Assembly (NCBI GenBank): GCA_026120185.1 | Contig: JANUWF010001101.1 | Span: 4,092,001 to 4,156,000 of the forward strand | Direction: 5' to 3' | DNA from: Voacanga thouarsii | Taxonomy: Eukaryota; Streptophyta; Magnoliopsida; Gentianales; Apocynaceae | Length of the DNA: 64,000 nucleotides | Shown: in pieces, positions 12,477-23,240 of the stretch | How the letters are laid out: every line of letters starts with the position of its first letter | Position numbering within the stretch: position 1 is the stretch's first letter | Program-made: the position numbers and the translations under genes | Notes under the pieces: generated by a model | Database searches by the model: none | What the model saw: the letters and a program-made list of their open reading frames with translations, nothing else | What the model was told of the DNA's origin: nothing

Positions 12477-13880
12477 TCAAGGTTTTCCACAGTTGTGGTC
12501 CCGTGGATTTTCTTCCGTATTCCCTGGTAGTGTTCCTGCTTGACGATCCCCCATGAGTTTGGCTAGTTGACCAATCTAGTTTTCTAAGTTGCGCATGGAA
12601 GCCTTTAGGTTCCTTGTTGTCGCATCAACTCCTTGGAACTTAGCCTCTGTGGTACTTACCAATTGGCTAATCAATTATTCTACTAGTGCTTTTTAAGGTG
12701 CTGCTGTGGTGTTTATGGAGTTTGGATTCCTTTGTTTATCGCCAAAATTGAAAGAACTTTACCTAGGTGGATTCCCATTGCTCCAAGAGAAATTAGGGTG
12801 ATTTCTCCAGCCAGGATTATAAGTAGAGCTATATGGATTGTTACCTGACCAGACATTACCTGCGAAGGCCGCTCGTTCTAAAGCTACTTGGAGTGACCCC
12901 ATCTTTTGGCATTCATGATTGGGGTGCCCTTCTCCACAGAAATCGCAGTTGACGTTTAACACTTGGCCTTGAGACATCACCAACTACTCTATCTTTTGAG
13001 TTAAGGCGTCTACCTTAGCCTCTAGTGCTGCCATAACATCCACTTTGTGTACTCCTTGCATACGAGCCTTTGAACTTGCACTTCCCCAAGAATAGTTATT
13101 AGAAGCCAAATTTTCAATAAGCTCAAATACCTGTTCTGGGGTCTTATGGTTGATGGAACCCCCTGCAGAAGAGTCCACCACTTGCCGTATTGCAAACGTG
13201 AGGCCATTTAAAAAGATAAGCATTTGCATCCCCAGCTCGAATCCGTGGTGTGGGCATTTTCTTAACATTTCCTTAAATCTCTTCCAACTCTCATATAAGG
13301 GCTCAGAATCTAGTTGTTGGAAAACGAAGATTTCATTCCTAAGCTTAGCTGTCCTAGCTGGAGGGAATTATTTGGCCAAAAATTTTTCAGCTAAGGCATT
13401 CCAAGTTGTGATGGAACCTATAAGTAAAGACTTTAATCACGATTTAGCTCTATCTCTCAAGAAAAAGGGAAAAAGCCGTAATTTAATGGCATCTTCAGAA
13501 ACACCATTCATCTTGAAGGTATCAGAAATCTCAATAAAACTGGCTAAATGAGCATTGGGATCCTCTTCCGGTAACCCGTCAAATTGAACCATATTCTGCA
13601 CCATTTGAATAATGTTGGGTTTTATTTCAAAATTGTTGGCATCTACCCTAGGTCTAGTGATACTCGAGCTTAAGCCTGAGATTGCGGGTTTCACAGAGTC
13701 ATCCATAACTCTCCTATTATTCCCAGCATTGTTCTGTTGAGCACTATCCATCTTGACAATCAGATTCCTTTGAATTGTTCGGTGAATTTTTGTTAACGTC
13801 CTCTCGATTTCAGGGTCAAAATTGACTATCTCATTGTTGGATTTTCGGGTCATGTACCAAGGGTAATACCTAAGAAACAA
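12477..13880 (-). pseudogene. gag: Right-arm gag of element P (Athila type)
   Basis: This copy is inverted relative to the left-arm gag and longer. Capsid blocks FDGLPEEDPNAHL and RLFPFFLRDRAKS are at about 13440-13600. The downstream conserved region containing LRKCPHHGFELG is at about 13235-13265. The zinc knuckle is intact (CDFCGEGHPNHEC, about 12905-12945). Stops separate the open segments 13880-13437, 13268-12984 and 12983-12759. Beyond the repeat arm (below 12706) it continues with sequence absent from the left copy and ends at the stop 12477-12479 near the normal gag-pol border. Non-functional. Confidence 0.85.
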
Positions 13881-14120
13881 GAAGTAAGTTTAGAGATATA
13901 ATTAATGGTTAAAATAACACAAATACAAGGTTACAAAGTTTGTAATTCAAACTCAGTCTAAGTTAGTTGGTTAAGTTAGGTTAGGTTACAAGGTTATACA
14001 AGAATACACGAAATACAAAAAAAATATAGCTCCGTTTTGCAGAAAGAACAAATATACATATTTACCTATTGACATATTTACATGGTTAAATCAATAAAAT
14101 CTGAGTTTTTATGCTATTGT

Positions 14121-14138
14121 TCCCCGGTAATGGCGCAA
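14121..14138 (-). other. Primer binding site of the right P arm
   Basis: On the minus strand this reads TTGCGCCATTACCGGGGA, a mutated tRNA-Asp-type site six bases from the LTR end. It mirrors the site at 8814-8831. Confidence 0.75.
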
Positions 14139-14143
14139 AAACT

Positions 14144-15466
14144 TGATGCGTTCAGACTTGGGTATAAAAATTATACAAAACTAAGCACATTCCCAATCAA
14201 GTTTAAATTAAAAAATTAAACTCAAATCACACATATGAGCAAGCATACTCATCATTAACTGAGCATAGGGTTAAAACAAATGTCGATCCTCAAGGAACAA
14301 GTAGACATTAATTACCCTTCTTTCATTGTTTAACCGACTCGATAAAGTGAAAATTAAATAAAAATATGTATATGTCTGTGTCAAGGATATAGATTTATGT
14401 AACTCAAGCCATTGTTTAGACAAAGATGATCTTAAAGAACTTAACCATTATTATAATCAATCATTCTCTTGACACAATGAAGGATGAAGGTATACTCACT
14501 TTGATGGTCAATCCATGAAATCACTATCTTCTAGATAAATTAGAATCACTTGGTCCGTCTCAACTAATTCATCCAAAAGACGCATTAAACACAATATTTA
14601 ATTAAATTCCCTTGGTCTCAGCGAATTTAGAACATGAAATTAATCAATGAACCCTTGGTCTCGGAAGACATCAATTAACCTTCAATTATCAGTTCTTAAA
14701 CAATCAACCCCCTTTGGTCCAGCAAGTCAATGGATAGAATCAACTAACTAATCTCGTAATAAGCATGAGTAATTGAATACCAAGAATAATAACCAATTAA
14801 TCAAAAGATCAAATAACTCTAGAAATCATGAATATCTAAAACAATGTTGAATTACAATAAAATAATTAACATATCATTGTCAAGAAAAGAAAATAAAGTA
14901 AAAGAAAGAACTCATAGACAAGCCTCCTTCTTCTTCCTTTGAAGGCCTTCTTGTACAACCCTCGTTGAACTTGAAAAATTCCTCCTTGGACTGAGTGATT
15001 TTCTATGATGATCAATGAATTCTCCATTTTTCCCTTGTATTTTCCATCTATTTATAGGTTTAAGAGGTGCCTAAACTCGTGGGTACAAAGTTCTTGGTCG
15101 AGTAGAAGCTGGAAGCTACTAAAACTCTTTAGATTTCCAAAAACGTCTAGAAAGATCGCAGCACCGCCTCAGGGACAGACACCACCTTTGTTCTGTTTCT
15201 CCACTCGTTTGCTAATTTTTCTCCAAATTGTGCGCATTCGTTCCAAAGTGCAGCCGGCGCCGGTTCCAGCCTTACAGTCGGCGCTGCCTCTACTCTATTT
15301 CGCGACGGTTTTGCTTTGTTTTACCCAAAATCCTGAGATAATGACCAAAATACCTTTCCAAGGGTAAAATCTTAAATATGAAAGAATATAACTAGTTATT
15401 TCACCAAATGTATTACAAAAGAGCCTCAAATAACTAAGCAAAGTATAACTAATTTTGCTCCTATCA
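14144..15466 (-). repeat. Right LTR of element P (inverted)
   Basis: Read on the minus strand the LTR starts TGATAGGAGC at 15466 and ends CGCATCA at 14144. Its TATA box (TATAAAT on the minus strand) is at 15050-15056. It is homologous to the left LTR over its whole length but in the opposite orientation, so its U3 end forms the right end of the element. Confidence 0.88.
15050..15056 (-). promoter_or_regulatory. TATA box of the right P LTR
   Basis: TATAAAT on the minus strand is the mirror image of the site at 7804-7810. Transcription would run leftward, towards the left LTR promoter. Confidence 0.7.
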
Positions 15467-15471
15467 TCTGT
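15467..15471. repeat. Right target-site duplication of element P (TCTGT)
   Basis: This pairs with TCTGG at 7379-7383, with one mismatch. Confidence 0.78.
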
Positions 15472-16769
15472 ACTCTAGGTAAACAAACACAAGTCACATT
15501 TGTACATTGTTGGGCTACCTGACTTGGATAGGAAGAATTTTGCAACGGTGACTGTCATCCCACTGGGGACATTCACGTTTCGATACCTTAGTGTTCCAAT
15601 TATGTTCAACAAGATTTGGGTTAACAACTACAGACCATTACTTGACAGAATAGGCTCCTATATTGGATGCTGGATGGTGCGATCATTCTCGTATGCAAGT
15701 AGAGTCCAACTTATCCGGGCCGTTCTCCAAGGGATAGATTGCTTTTGGCTATCCATCCTCCCATCCCCTTCCGCGGTGATCGATCAGCTCAACAGGATAG
15801 CATGGGACTTCCTGTGGGAAGGAAAGAACTCATCCATGGCATAGGCTAACATACGTGTGTCGAAGATAGAGGGGGGCCTAGGTCTCAAGGATCTTTGTAT
15901 TTGGAACTATGCCTTGCTAACTCGCGTACTATGGGACATACAACTAGAGAAGCAGTCCCTATAGGTTAGATGGGTATCCCACTATTACTTGGATGGGCAG
16001 TCCCTATGGGACATTAGCAGCCACAAGGACCAGTCCCCATTATTCTGGAAGCTTCTGACCATTAGGGACACAATACTTAGCAAGGAAACTGACAAGGATC
16101 GGGAATCTGCAGTTTTGCATTCATGGTCTAATGGAGACAAGCTTGATATCACAAAGGCGTATGACTACTTCCGTACCCATCATACAAGGGTTTCGTAGGC
16201 AACAACCATATGGAAACAGAGCCTGACTCTGAGACACTCATTCACTGCTTGGCTTAGTGTTAAGGGTTAACTTAAAACTAAGGATGCTCTACCATTCCAG
16301 CCAGATGATACGATCTGCCCACTTTGTAAGTTGGAGCCAGAATCGATCAGACACTTATTTTTTGCCTGCACTTTCTCTAGAGCAGTTTGGATGGATATCC
16401 AGGCCTGGTTATGTCTACCACAGTCTTTGAACTCGCTATCGCGCAGCCTGAAGTGGTTCAAACGACACAACCATGGGACCAGCTGGGTTGCCAAAGCAAA
16501 GTCCACAGCCTTGTGCTCAACTATTTACTATATCTGGACTACTCAAAACCGCTCTCTTTTTGACAACTATCTAAGCTAACCGAGGGTCATTTCTTCTAGG
16601 ATCAAAACACATGTGTACACTGCAGTCTTTATCTTGTACCCTCATGTTTTAACCCTTTTTGAGTCTTATGTGAGCTAACTAGTTAGTGCCAATATTGGCC
16701 TCTAACTACTCGAACCTTTGTACATACACCTCAGGATTAATAATACAAATTTACCTTTCATAAAAAAAA
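15472..16769 (+). pseudogene. LINE ORF2, second part: C-terminal region with zinc-binding domain, and 3' tail
   Basis: This continues the LINE interrupted at 7383. The first codons complete the VNKHKSHLYIVG block of L1-type ORF2. The long region after the reverse transcriptase follows (conserved YLSVPIMFNKIW at about 15590 and CWMVRSFSYASRVQLIRAVL at about 15668). A zf-RVT-type zinc-binding block comes next (ICPLCKLEPESIRHLFFAC at about 16314-16370), and the frame ends at about 16578. The tail ends in an A-rich run at 16761-16769. There are stops at about 15841, 15961 and 16197. It was inserted into the 5' LTR of element B. Confidence 0.85.
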
Positions 16770-18633
16770 TAATAAAAAAAGTAGTTTTCTCAGAATTTAT
16801 TTGTGAAATTTTCTTTATATTTGTGCACAATTTTATTGGAAAAGACTCATTGTATTTAAGTAAATGGTTCATATGAATTGAGGTCTTTCACAGTAAGGTA
16901 TGGACCATGGGATACTTAACGCATAAACTACTGTTCTTAACCAGATGATGAGAATAGGAATCTCATCATGGCAAGGTTATTATGTTATGAATTCTAAATA
17001 GGGAATGTCTTATCTTTAGCTAATGAGTAGTCTATTCATTTCATAACACAAGCGTATTTCGAATACATAGAACTAGATTTGTAGTGGTGGTTTCTAAAAG
17101 TACTATGTGATAGAAACCCAGACTACTACTGCTACAGCGTGGACTTGTACTCTATAGCTTAAGTATAATTTGGTGATCTGACGAAGCTGGAAATGTATAC
17201 TTTGACATACTATAGTTGAGATTTTTGAGAAGGACTAATATGCTTGTATGTTGGATATATGTGACTAGTTAGTCAAGACAGACTTGTATAAGATAGTGTC
17301 TATACTATATCGCCCCTTGAGATTGTTCGAATGATCTAATTATCCAGGGTTCTGGGGAACATAACTTGGATATTGGCTTTAGGGTAACTCCCTTAGAAAG
17401 CTGGAATATTTCAAGAAGTCATGGATCATCGGACTAGAAGTCTAAGGATGGTAGATGTCATTTAGAGAGGTGTTAGCACACTCTTTCCTCTCTAAATGAA
17501 TAGCGATATGTAGAGGGATATTTTAGTCATTTCACTTTTGGGTCGAAGACATAGCTAACGCAGTATCGTCCTTGGAGTCAATATTTTCTTATGGTGATAT
17601 TAGAAAATATTTAAAATGCAAAATACAGCTATGTATATAGTAAGGGTATTTCGGTAATTTTAATAACCAAGGCGATGTGTCTTTTTTGTCCTTAGAATAG
17701 CCCGTAAGTCATAATTATTTTAGGTCGAGGAAATGGTCACAATGGAAAAATTATTATATTTTATTCAGAAAGTCTAATTTATTTTTTAGACTAGAATAAA
17801 ATAAAAGGAATGAGAGAAATTAAATTTATTATCAAGTTTGATTGGTTAATTAATTATACAGGGCCTAAGCCCAGATTGAATAATTAGAAAAATTAACCTG
17901 GGCTTAAACTAGTTAATAAAAGGCTTAATAATTATTTTAGTTCATTTGGACTCATTAATTATTTATTAGGCTATTTTAATATGCCCAGAAAATAAATAAT
18001 TAATGGTTATTATTTTTGGACTCATTGGGTCCAAGAAAAAATAATAAATTATTTTAGCCCAATAGCTTGGACTAAAGGGTTTTTATTATGTACGGTACAA
18101 AAGAAATGGGGATTACCCAAACCTCTTATGTTTATAACCTCCGGATGTTTGAAATATCAAAATACTAGGGTTGGGTTATCTAGGATGTGAATAGGAGTTG
18201 TTGTGTAGAGAAAAAACATAAAACACGATAGACTGAAGAAAAAAAAAACCCCAGAGTTGGTCTCTGCTTTCTCTCTCCCTCATCTTTTGCTTTTTTTTTT
18301 TTCCTTTTTTTTTTCCCATCTTCTTGTCTTTGCTAACTAATAGCAAATGATCAAAAAGGACTATCCTCGCCAAGGTTGTCTCACCAACATAGTTAGGCAG
18401 AGAAGTATTTTGAAAAGTGAAAAGCTTCACGTACATGCCAAGAAGAAGCTAACGGATCACTGGTTTCTCATCAGAATTGTCGTCGAGATAGGTAGCTGCT
18501 CCCATGGTTAGTGCCTCTCCTTCTTAGCCAAACTAGAAAAGGACACGTAAAGGTATTAATTTTAAAATTCCGTTGTGCTATGTTCTTGTTTTTCTAGTAG
18601 CGTGCATGTTCCTCTATTTTTCTCATTCCAACA
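16770..18633 (+). repeat. 5' LTR of element B (start missing)
   Basis: It is colinear with B's 3' LTR from about 60 bases after that LTR's start, and it ends TTCCAACA. The first bases are separated by the LINE insertion and lie off-window. The exact left edge is uncertain by about ten bases because both the LINE tail and the LTR are A-rich here. Confidence 0.82.
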
Positions 18634-18635
18634 AG

Positions 18636-18647
18636 TAGTATCAGAGC
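18636..18647 (+). other. Primer binding site of element B (tRNA-iMet type)
   Basis: TAGTATCAGAGC lies two bases after the LTR. It differs by one base from the plant initiator-Met complement TGGTATCAGAGC. Confidence 0.82.
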
Positions 18648-20384
18648 ATTAGCTTTGAAAGGCTTAGGACAGTGCATGCTAGTTAAAAAAACCTGGCAAG
18701 ACTATTATAATGAGGTCATTCACTATTTTGGTATGGTTAGATTGTCTGTACACCTCACCGTTGAGGTATAAGAGCTTTTGTAAAATTTTCTTTGTTATTT
18801 TGTTTAGCTTCGTGTTAACCTAATTTGAAAGGGTATAGGCGGTTATCAAGGTTTTTTGGTGAAAAATGTAACAAGAAATGGCCTTGGATGATTACAAAGC
18901 ATTAAAGAAATGCCCAGCAAAATTTGCAGAAAACAATTTGCAACGAAATCTCGTGGAGAAGATGGACCGAGCCACAGCCGAGCCGAGCCGGTCCTGCAAT
19001 GTGAGGGGAGCCGAGAGAGCCCAGGCCAGCCGCGGCTTGAAGCCGCAGCCAGGCCTGAGCATGGCCTAGGCTCAAGGCGCGCAAGGAAGCTTCCTCGCGG
19101 AAGTTATTGCCTCTCGAAAGTCGAGTTTCCTCCCAGAAACTGAGCAGCAACTTTCACGCCCAGATCGTAGGCATCCTCTCGTAGACCATGGGTCTTCGCA
19201 TAGGTCATGATCCAGTGTGGTGGGTACACTGGACGAGAGATTTTTTTTTTTTTTTTTGGTCTTTGGTTTCATACCAGACGAAGTTATTTATTTATTTATT
19301 TTTTTTTTTGCAATAGTTAATATTCATTGAATATTTTGCATGAAAAATAATAGTAAAGGATTTTAGAATTAAATAAGATCATTAATTAATTTAATTAATA
19401 TGTTTAATTCTTTTATTTGGGCACTTAGGATTAAAAAAAGAAAAGCATGAAAACATTTACAATTTTCTAGCATGCTAATTATTTTAAGTCCTGTGTGCAC
19501 TTTTCTCAAAGACCAAAGTCTTTGGGAAATTTTATTTGAGAAGGAAAAATATTTTTCTTTAATTAAATGGTTATTTTAACTAAAACAAAAATTAATCCTT
19601 GTTTATTTTCTTAAAGGTTTTTTATCCTTGATATAGAAAATTTTATGGATTTAGAAATTTTTTTAAGTTAATATGGAAAGCCATTTTAATTCATTTTAGC
19701 AAAGGAAAAATTATTTTTGTCAAATAAAGCCTTGAGATCAAAATCTCTGGGAATTTTTTTAAAATGGAAAAGTTTTGAAATTATTAAGTTTTTTACATAA
19801 ATAAAATTAATCCATAAGGAAAGATTTCTCAAAGGATATAAACTTTGGCATAGAAATTTTTATGGATTTAGATATTTTATTTTAAGTTAAAGGAGAATTT
19901 AATTGGAATTTTTTAAATAATATTTTTTCAAGAAAATCCTTATTTAAAAAACTAAGTGAGAAAGGGGTTCCAATGGCCCTACGACTTCCATCACGATCCT
20001 CATTAGAGATCGTGGATTTTTTCATATCATCCTGGGAATGAACCCATATAGAATGGAGATACCACAAGGATCTTGAACTAATGGAAGGATATAATTGATA
20101 ACCTGAACACGTACTATGATCGATTGGCCTATATTGGAGGTTATAGTGCGAGGTATGTCTATAGGAAATAAGAAGAAATGACCAACCCCTCAATGGAGTT
20201 ATCTTCTAGATCATTACCTAAAAGGGAAATTATTTTGTGGTGGTTAACACACTTAGTTTAGAAAACTGTTAATCTTCCCAAGAAGTTATGTCAGTTTTTC
20301 TAAGAGTCAAATTAATCATGTTAAAGATAATAGTAATAGGGTGCACAAAATTATCAAGTTTAATCTGAGGATAAAGTGCATAAA

Positions 20385-20415
<31 letters not shown>

Positions 20416-20448
20416 TGAGAATTTCTTTTATTTTTCAAAATTTCAAAA
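18648..20448 (+). other. Long leader of element B with a GC-rich block
   Basis: About 1.8 kb separates primer site and gag. The block at about 18955-19225 is strikingly GC-rich with repeated GCCGAGCC and GGC/GCC units inside AT-rich surroundings. E has a GC-rich block at the same relative place but with different sequence. Short open frames exist in the block on both strands and none is convincing. Poly-T runs lie at 19240-19257 and 20382-20407. The remaining leader matches those of A and E. Confidence 0.65.
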
Positions 20449-21207
20449 ATGATTGGTGGAGGTTCTTTCAGTCCTTTGGCCGTTATTCTCTATGAAAATA
20501 AGCTAACGGGTTCAAATTATATGGACTGAAAAATGAACCTGGATATAATACTCACAACCGAAGAATATAAGTAGGTCCTACACGAGACCTGTCTAGTAAT
20601 CGGGGAAGGTTCCACCGCTGAGGAGCATGAGGTGGAAAAAGTATTAAAGAAGGCTGACGAAATGGTCCGATGCTATATGCTAGCCTCCATGTCAAATGTG
20701 CTACAGTCCAAATACGAGCACATGGCTACTGCGTATGATATTAGCACATCTCTAGCCACAATGTTCACAGATAAGAACTGGCCTACAAGGCAGGAGGCTC
20801 TTAGAACGATCATAAACATCAAAATGGCTAAGGGAGCATCAGTCAGAAAGCATATACTCAAGATGATTATTGCTTTCGAGGAAGCAAAAGTCTTAGGGGT
20901 TGTTATTGACCCCAAGAGCCAAGTGGACATGGTTTTCGAATCTTTGTTGGGCTTATTCACTCAGTTCAAGTTAAATTATAATATAAACAAGTTAAACGTA
21001 GGTTTAACTGAGTTGATAAAGGAGCTCCAGGTGTTAGAGAATGTCATGAAGCCACAAGCTAGAGCCATGATGGCTTCTTCTTCGAGAATTGGACCCAAGC
21101 TGAGAAAGTTCAAGAAAAAGAAGGGAAATGCAGTGCATCAGCCTAAGTCCCAGCCCAAAGATAAACCAAAGGGCAAATGCTTCAAGTTTGGGAAGAAGGG
21201 ACACTGA
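20449..21207 (+). pseudogene. gag: Element B gag (copia, broken)
   Basis: The start ATG at 20449 is kept. Stops follow: the tryptophan after YMD is TGA, and another lies at about 20573. The rest, from 20632 to 21207, is open and includes the lysine-rich C-terminus and the zinc knuckle region CFKFGKKGH (about 21178-21204), in which the second cysteine is phenylalanine. The frame stops directly after the histidine, as in A. Non-functional. Confidence 0.83.
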
Positions 21208-23240
21208 ATAGAGTATCTAGATCTTCAGGCCAAGAAAAACCACACAGGTAATATTTTCTATCTAGAGTCTACATCAATGGTTGGATCAACTTCCACTTGA
21301 ATTGTTAATTCAGAAGCTACTGTTCATATCTGTAACTCCTTGTAGGGGTTTAGGAAGGTTAGAAGACTCTACAAGGGCGAATGTGGATTACGCGTGGGAA
21401 ATGGAGCACAAGTTTGGGCCCTTACTGTGGGAGAACTAGAACTTACTTTTAATTATAATAGAATAGTTGTTTTGAAGGATATTTTATTTGTTCCTAGTTT
21501 TAGACAGAATTTGGTTTCAGTTGTAAAACTAATAAATCAAGGATACTCTGTTTCTTTCCATTATGGTATTACTATTAGTAGAAATAGAGAAGTTATATGT
21601 ATTGAGCACATGTATAGAAATCCATTCTTTATTAATCCTATTAACAATCAGAACCTTTAAATAGGAAGAGAAAGACCAATGTCAATGACTCACATCTTTA
21701 GCATCTAAGGTTGGGTTACATTTACTCAACCAGGATTCATAGGTTAATCCATGATGGGCCTTTAGGCTCATTGAGATTGGAAAGTTGGCCTCAGTATGAA
21801 TCCTGTCTTATAGAAAAAATGACCAAAAGGTCCTTTACCCAAAAGGCGAATAGAGCCAAAAAAGCATTTAGTCTTGTTCACACTAATGTGTGGTTCTTTG
21901 TCTATGCCAGCAAAAAGAGGGTTTGAGTACTTCATCACTTTCACAGATGATTGTACAAGGTATGGTTACATTTATCTAATAAGATGTAAGTCTGACTATT
22001 TTGACAAGTTCAAAGAGTTTAAGGCTGAAGTGGAGCGTCGAACAGGTAAGCTAATCAGGCCTTACGATCGGATCGTGGTGAAGAATACCTCTTTGGTGAA
22101 TTCAAGGACTACATGGTACATCATAAAATAGTATTCCAACTTTCTACACTAAAGACATCCCAGCAGAATGGAGTAGTTGAGAGAAGGAACAGGACATTGA
22201 TGGAAATGGTCCGAAGCATGATGTCTCATGTTACTCTTCCAGTATCTTTTTGGAGATAAGCTCTAGAAACAGCGGCATATATTCTGAACTTGGTGTCTTC
22301 TAAGTCAGTACCTAGGACTCCATATGAGATGTGGTATGGGCGTAAGTCAAGTCTAAATTATCTCAATATATAGGGTTGTTTAGCATATGTACTGATCAAG
22401 GGAGACAAGTTAGAACCAAGATTAGAATTATGCTATTTTTTTAAAGTATCCAAAAGGTACAAATGGTGGTTACTTTTATCATCCCAATGAGCAAAAAGTA
22501 CTCGTGAGTACTAATGTTAGATACTTGGAGGATGAACAAAGTACATCTACTAAAGGTTCAACAAGGTTGGAACTTGAAAAGAAGTTATCTTCTGAATCAA
22601 CTTCTCCCAACCCGATTATAGACCAAGAAGAGGCGCAGCCTCAGGAGCCTATACAATTAGAACCTCATCATAGTGGGAGGATATCTAGAGTTCCAGAAAG
22701 ATGGACTGGAGAGGCTTTTGACCTAGTCTCTGACCATCAAGAACGAGATCCCACTAGATACGAGGAGGCTATTGCTGATGCCGATGCAAACATCTGACAT
22801 GAAGCAATAAAAGCCGAGATTGAGTCTATGTACTTCAATCAAGTTTGGGATCTTGCAGCTTCACCTAAAGGGATAAAACCCATTCGGTGTAAATAGGTTT
22901 ACAAGAGGAAGAGGAAAGTAGATGGGAAGGTGAAAACCTTCAAAGTTAGGCTTGTGGCTAAAGGGTATACTCAGAAAGAAGGGATCGACTATGAGAAAAC
23001 CTTTTCCCTTATCGCCATGCTTAAGTCCATTCGTATCCTCTATACCATCGCATGTTATTATGAATATGAGATATGGAAAATGGATGTCAAGACGGTATTT
23101 TTAAATGTCCATCTTAGTAAAGACATTTATATGTTCCAACCAGAGGGCTTTATTGCTAAAGGCCAAGAATATATGGTTTGTAAGCTTAAGAAATTCACTT
23201 ATAGACTTAAGCAGGCATCCAGAGTATGGAACATTCGTTT
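21208..23240 (+). pseudogene. pol: Element B pol, first part: protease, integrase and start of reverse transcriptase
   Basis: The protease motif is decayed (NSEATVHIC at about 21307 instead of DSGATDHIC), so the catalytic aspartate is lost. The pre-integrase region is at about 21394-21810. The integrase motif HTNVW at about 21876 replaces HTDVCGP, with a frameshift near 21895 and another near 22060. The region with the glutamate (VVERRNRT) is at about 22170. Reverse transcriptase begins at about 22850 and reaches the conserved LKQASRVWNIRF block, where the solo LTR cuts it. The frame resumes at 25278. Confidence 0.83.
23236..23240. repeat. Left TSD of the solo LTR (CGTTT)
   Basis: CGTTT here and CGTTT at 25273-25277 flank the solo LTR exactly. 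The related element A has the uninterrupted sequence at 3087-3098. Confidence 0.9.

Larger units (their letters stand above)
7384..15466. mobile_element. Element P: palindromic Athila-like LTR element with two U3 ends
   Basis: The left arm (7384-10253, plus) holds LTR, primer site and gag. The right arm (12706-15466) holds the same parts on the minus strand. The spacer (10254-12705) contains the end of the minus-strand gag, an AT-rich stretch and an env-like reading frame on the minus strand. The first ten bases of the left end and of the inverted right end are identical (TGATAGGAGC). A normal LTR element has one U3 end and one U5 end; here both ends are U3. There is no pol, so it would depend on another element's enzymes. 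The two gags differ at 15 of 147 aligned residues, so the arms have diverged since they formed. The primary orientation is probably minus, because the env-like frame and the longer gag lie on that strand. Confidence 0.85.

Noticed and set aside
7384..15466. P as a foldback DNA transposon with very long terminal inverted repeats
   Set aside because: The arms contain LTR, TATA box, tRNA-Asp-type primer site and Athila gag, and the TSD is 5 bp. There is no transposase. These point to a retrotransposon product.
16761..16790. A target-site duplication of the LINE (GTTTTCTCA near 16783 against GTTTCCTCA near 5958)
   Set aside because: The sequence near 5958 is part of the LINE coding frame (before FLNLWTDHPNF), not flanking DNA. 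The true left flank is outside the window.
18636..18647. tRNA genes at the sites matching tRNA ends (also 8814, 28861, 42146, 48995)
   Set aside because: Only 12-18 bases complementary to a tRNA 3' end are present, directly after LTRs. They are primer binding sites.
18878..19272. Overlapping open frames of 60-80 codons on both strands in the GC-rich leader of B
   Set aside because: High GC explains the lack of stops. No domain, no supported start, and frames overlap on both strands.
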